A program made the position numbers and the translations under genes. 64,000 nucleotides of DNA from positions 1-64,000 of the forward strand of contig CAMXCT020003371.1 in assembly GCA_947184155.2 (NCBI GenBank). Direction: 5' to 3'. Under the pieces are notes generated by a model. It saw nothing but the letters and a program-made list of their open reading frames with translations. It was not told the origin of the DNA and did not search any database. Origin of the DNA: Cladocopium goreaui. Taxonomy: Eukaryota; Sar; Dinophyceae; Suessiales; Symbiodiniaceae. Below are positions 61,610-64,000 of this stretch, piece by piece; the first letter of the stretch is position 1; every line of letters starts with the position of its first letter.

Positions 61610-64000
61610 TTCGATTCAAGTAATTCCACCATGGGTCATTGGGGGTGGTTACTGGGGCTGCACTTGCCGTCTGTTGGATGGGCTGTGTCGGTGCGCTTCT
61701 GGGGCCAGCTAAGATTGGCTGCATCTGAGGGCTTTGCTTCTGTGGCATGTACCTTGGTAACACCGGGTGCCCGTTGAATGCCAATGGTCCAACTGGCGGG
61801 TTTTCACCTGTGCACACTAACCAGCTCTTGGGTCCTGTGGCTCTCAAAGGCCTGAACGTCCATCCAACATGTTGTGACCACTCCTCGAGCATGCATGAAT
61901 TACATCCATATGGCAAAGGCTCGAGCTTGTAAATCCATTTGTTTGAGACATCGACTGGAGGTTTTTCATTGGGATTGATTGCTTTCCATGCTTCTGCAAA
62001 CATGCTGGCATTGACACGGACTTCCAAGGATGATTTTCCCCGAACCAAACCTGCAAGGCCGGCAACTTTGGCTGTGATGGTGGCTGCTTTTGGGTGGTCA
62101 ACCGTCTGTGGGAGCCAAATGATTCGAAAATCATCTGTGAGTCTTCCATCTTCATTTTTTGGCACTGCCCAAATTTTGTTGTGGCCAGTGATCTTGAGCA
62201 TGGCTGTGAACTGGGATTCCTGTACAGCGACATGGACTTGGACACTTGTTGCATCCCGGGCAATGGCTGGCTGTTTGCCTCTGCGAAATGATCTTCCCCA
62301 CACACTTGTGATGGCTCCATGGATACCGTCATGTGCAAAGACTTCTTTCACGAATTGTGTGGTTTGATTGGTGGCTGATCTCCATTCATCTTCAGTCCAA
62401 TCCTGCTTCCAAAGAGTGAGCGAACACACCTTGCTTGTCCCTGATTTTGTGGCTGTTTGATCCCATTGTCTTGGTTTGACAAGTTTGGCTCCAAACTGAA
62501 CCATGGTGGCTTGCATGAGAACCTGCTGTGTATCACTGTTGAAGCATGGGACGACGACTGACTCATGTGGCAACGTTGTCTCGATTGGCATGGGTCCAAG
62601 GATTAACATGGCAAGCTCATCGGAGGACAATTGCTGGTTTTCCCTGAGCCAAGGGGTGGCTCCTTGTGCATTTGTCAGGGAGATACCCGTGGAATTGCAT
62701 CTGAATTCCTGCAATTGTTGGGTAGGTTGTCCATCTTCTTTCAGCAAATAAGTACAGTCTACTTTGAACTGTTGAGGCTCCGGCATGGTCTGGTGCTTTT
62801 TGCGAATCTTGTTCTTTGCGACCTGTGCTGCATGTTGCACTTTCGGTGTCGGTTGTGGCAATTGGATGGCAGCCTCTTTGAGGATTTGATGGAGCTGACT
62901 GTCTCTCTTGTTGCTGGACGGTTGCTGAATGACAGGAACACATCGTTTCATTCCTATATCGTCAATGAGCTTCTCAAGGTTGTCATTGATCCATGAGAGT
63001 TCAATGTTGTTTTCCAGCATCCACGAAGCAATGGAGTTTCGAACCTGCTGCCTGAGCTGAGTTTTCGTTGCTGTTGGTCCTGCTCCCCCGCAAACTTCAA
63101 AAGCCAAATGAACTTCGATCATCTGTCCACTGCCTGCAAATTGAAGCATGTTGCCTGTGCAGAACTGGCGTCCATTGACTACAAGTCGGACTTCTCTGAA
63201 ATGTGTGGCGGGAGCCAAGGCATACATCAGCATAGTGGATATCACTTCTGACGTGACATTTGGGTCGGTTCTTCCTTCCCACAGGGGTCGTGACTTCCAT
63301 TTGATGCTGACTGGCAAACCCTCAGGTGTTGACACTGTGTCTAACATGGTTCTGGCAAAAGCTACTGCAACGGCTGTGATGAAAGCTGTTGGTGGTGCGG
63401 CTGCCCCTGTTTCTGCTGCTCCAAACTCGATCACAGTTTTGGTGTCATGCTTGATGGTCACGTATCTGCCCATCATCTGAAGTGATGGTTTGCTGATCGC
63501 GGTGGCAATGATGGATGCAACTATCTGGCGGGAAACTGGGTCACCCTCCAGTTGGCAGCACCATTTGTCATCTTCAATCTGGTAGTGAAAGACTTCGGTG
63601 CAGTTTTGCAATGCTGCAATCGCAACCATGATGTCATGTGTGTTGGCTCCATGTACGACAGGTGATTCCATGATCATGGTGTCATGTGATGGCTTCGTGT
63701 TCGTAGTGAGCATCCCAAACTGGTCATACATGTTTTCCACGGCAAAAGTGTTGCAGCAGAATTCATAGAAATTGTCTTCTTTGGGTGCATACACTGTCAG
63801 TCTTCTGTCAGCCATGTACACGATCAGGTTGTGATCAAGGGATCTGAGTACCTGTGGACCTGGAAAAAGGTGGCATTCCCCATTGATGGATTGGATTTCA
63901 CATGCAGTCATCCACAAATTGGATAAGTCTTGCGGAGGCACATCGGATGCTATCCAAAAAGACATGTTCCCTTTGGCTTGGTGCAGTACGGCACGGAGTG
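61527..64000 (-). CDS. LINE ORF1 protein, partial
   Basis: The frame is open from the window's right edge (an ATG at 63965 is probably internal) to a TGA at 61527. At least 824 codons. It is a mixed alpha/beta protein with no RRM or CCHC knuckle that I can recognise; there is a GCNSC pair near residue 697 and a Pro/Gln/Ala-rich C-terminal tail. ORF1 proteins of LINEs bind RNA and act as chaperones; the assignment here rests on position upstream of ORF2 and on its large size. Unlike ORF2 it has no visible break within the window. Confidence 0.75.
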   Translation of the reverse strand, partial: LRAVLHQAKGNMSFWIASDVPPQDLSNLWMTACEIQSINGECHLFPGPQVLRSLDHNLIVYMADRRLTVYAPKEDNFYEFCCNTFAVENMYDQFGMLTTNTKPSHDTMIMESPVVHGANTHDIMVAIAALQNCTEVFHYQIEDDKWCCQLEGDPVSRQIVASIIATAISKPSLQMMGRYVTIKHDTKTVIEFGAAETGAAAPPTAFITAVAVAFARTMLDTVSTPEGLPVSIKWKSRPLWEGRTDPNVTSEVISTMLMYALAPATHFREVRLVVNGRQFCTGNMLQFAGSGQMIEVHLAFEVCGGAGPTATKTQLRQQVRNSIASWMLENNIELSWINDNLEKLIDDIGMKRCVPVIQQPSSNKRDSQLHQILKEAAIQLPQPTPKVQHAAQVAKNKIRKKHQTMPEPQQFKVDCTYLLKEDGQPTQQLQEFRCNSTGISLTNAQGATPWLRENQQLSSDELAMLILGPMPIETTLPHESVVVPCFNSDTQQVLMQATMVQFGAKLVKPRQWDQTATKSGTSKVCSLTLWKQDWTEDEWRSATNQTTQFVKEVFAHDGIHGAITSVWGRSFRRGKQPAIARDATSVQVHVAVQESQFTAMLKITGHNKIWAVPKNEDGRLTDDFRIIWLPQTVDHPKAATITAKVAGLAGLVRGKSSLEVRVNASMFAEAWKAINPNEKPPVDVSNKWIYKLEPLPYGCNSCMLEEWSQHVGWTFRPLRATGPKSWLVCTGENPPVGPLAFNGHPVLPRYMPQKQSPQMQPILAGPRSAPTQPIQQTASAAPVTTPNDPWWNYLNRNAPPAAATAAPSQGPNIAHFGLCHSHR

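Larger units (their letters stand above)
56599..64000 (-). mobile_element. LINE retrotransposon, 5' end outside window
   Basis: Minus-strand non-LTR element: ORF1, then ORF2 with APE endonuclease, RT and RNase H, then a 3' end with two hairpins. The coding frame is broken by at least three frameshifts (about 61440, 58690, 58460), and the RT motif A aspartate is replaced. It is therefore a non-autonomous, decayed copy. It runs past the window's right edge. No poly(A) tail is visible at the 3' end. The GEAKNPGP motif at the ORF2 start is one I associate with dinoflagellate LINEs. Confidence 0.88.

Noticed and set aside
1-64000. tRNA, rRNA and snRNA genes
   Set aside because: I looked for cloverleaf-type A/B boxes and familiar rRNA stretches by eye and found none that I could support; a covariance-model scan would be decisive.

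Overview
The window is almost certainly nuclear DNA of a dinoflagellate, probably of the Symbiodiniaceae/Suessiales type. The evidence is indirect but consistent: both LTRs of the main element carry a remnant of the dinoflagellate spliced leader, the LINE has the GEAKNPGP signature, and the helicase relic has the Cys-rich repeats I associate with dinoflagellate genomes. No complete host gene is visible. Most of the window is AT-rich intergenic DNA with TA-type microsatellites, minisatellites and many short terminal-inverted-repeat (MITE-like) elements.

Layout. 1-13.3 kb: intergenic DNA with microsatellites, MITE-like elements, a zone rich in the heptamer CCTACGC (4.1-5.0 kb), two strong inverted repeats (8.05-8.77 kb) and a few weak candidate exons. 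13.3-34.0 kb: a 19.3-kb Ty1/copia-type LTR retrotransposon on the minus strand, with 228-bp LTRs (TG...CA) at 13991-14218 and 33100-33327, embedded in microsatellite DNA. 34-39.4 kb: intergenic DNA with MITE-like elements. 39.4-42.2 kb: a GC-richer satellite with telomere-like CCCTAAA blocks. 42.2-45.2 kb: a 5'-truncated PIF1/RecD-like helicase relic (minus strand). 45.6-46.1 kb: an exon-like segment with a GIY-YIG/T5orf172-type domain (plus strand). 46.5-47.6 kb: a 55-bp minisatellite. 48-56.6 kb: MITEs (one nested inside another) and simple repeats. 56.6-64 kb: a decayed LINE (minus strand) that runs off the window and is inserted into a MITE.

The copia element is the most unusual object. 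Reading from the right LTR, it has a coiled-coil gag, twin CCCH zinc fingers, a DSG protease, an HHCC/DDE integrase, a YVDD reverse transcriptase and an RNase H. About 3,300 further codons follow. They include a block resembling a degenerate DNA C5-methyltransferase and, near the end, a Tpt1/KptA-like RNA 2'-phosphotransferase (ADP-ribosyltransferase-fold) domain with its Arg-His-Arg-Arg residues and the adjacent HGT-type His in place. The open frames join end to end across four small indels, three of which look like dinucleotide or homopolymer slips, so the element probably once had one frame of about 6,100 codons, perhaps as two cistrons (gag-pol, then an accessory protein of about 2,450 residues). 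Its LTRs differ almost only on one side of the spliced-leader remnant and no target-site duplication is seen, which suggests a recombinant history.

The LINE encoded ORF1 followed by APE endonuclease, RT and RNase H. It now carries several frameshifts and an Asn in place of the motif A Asp.
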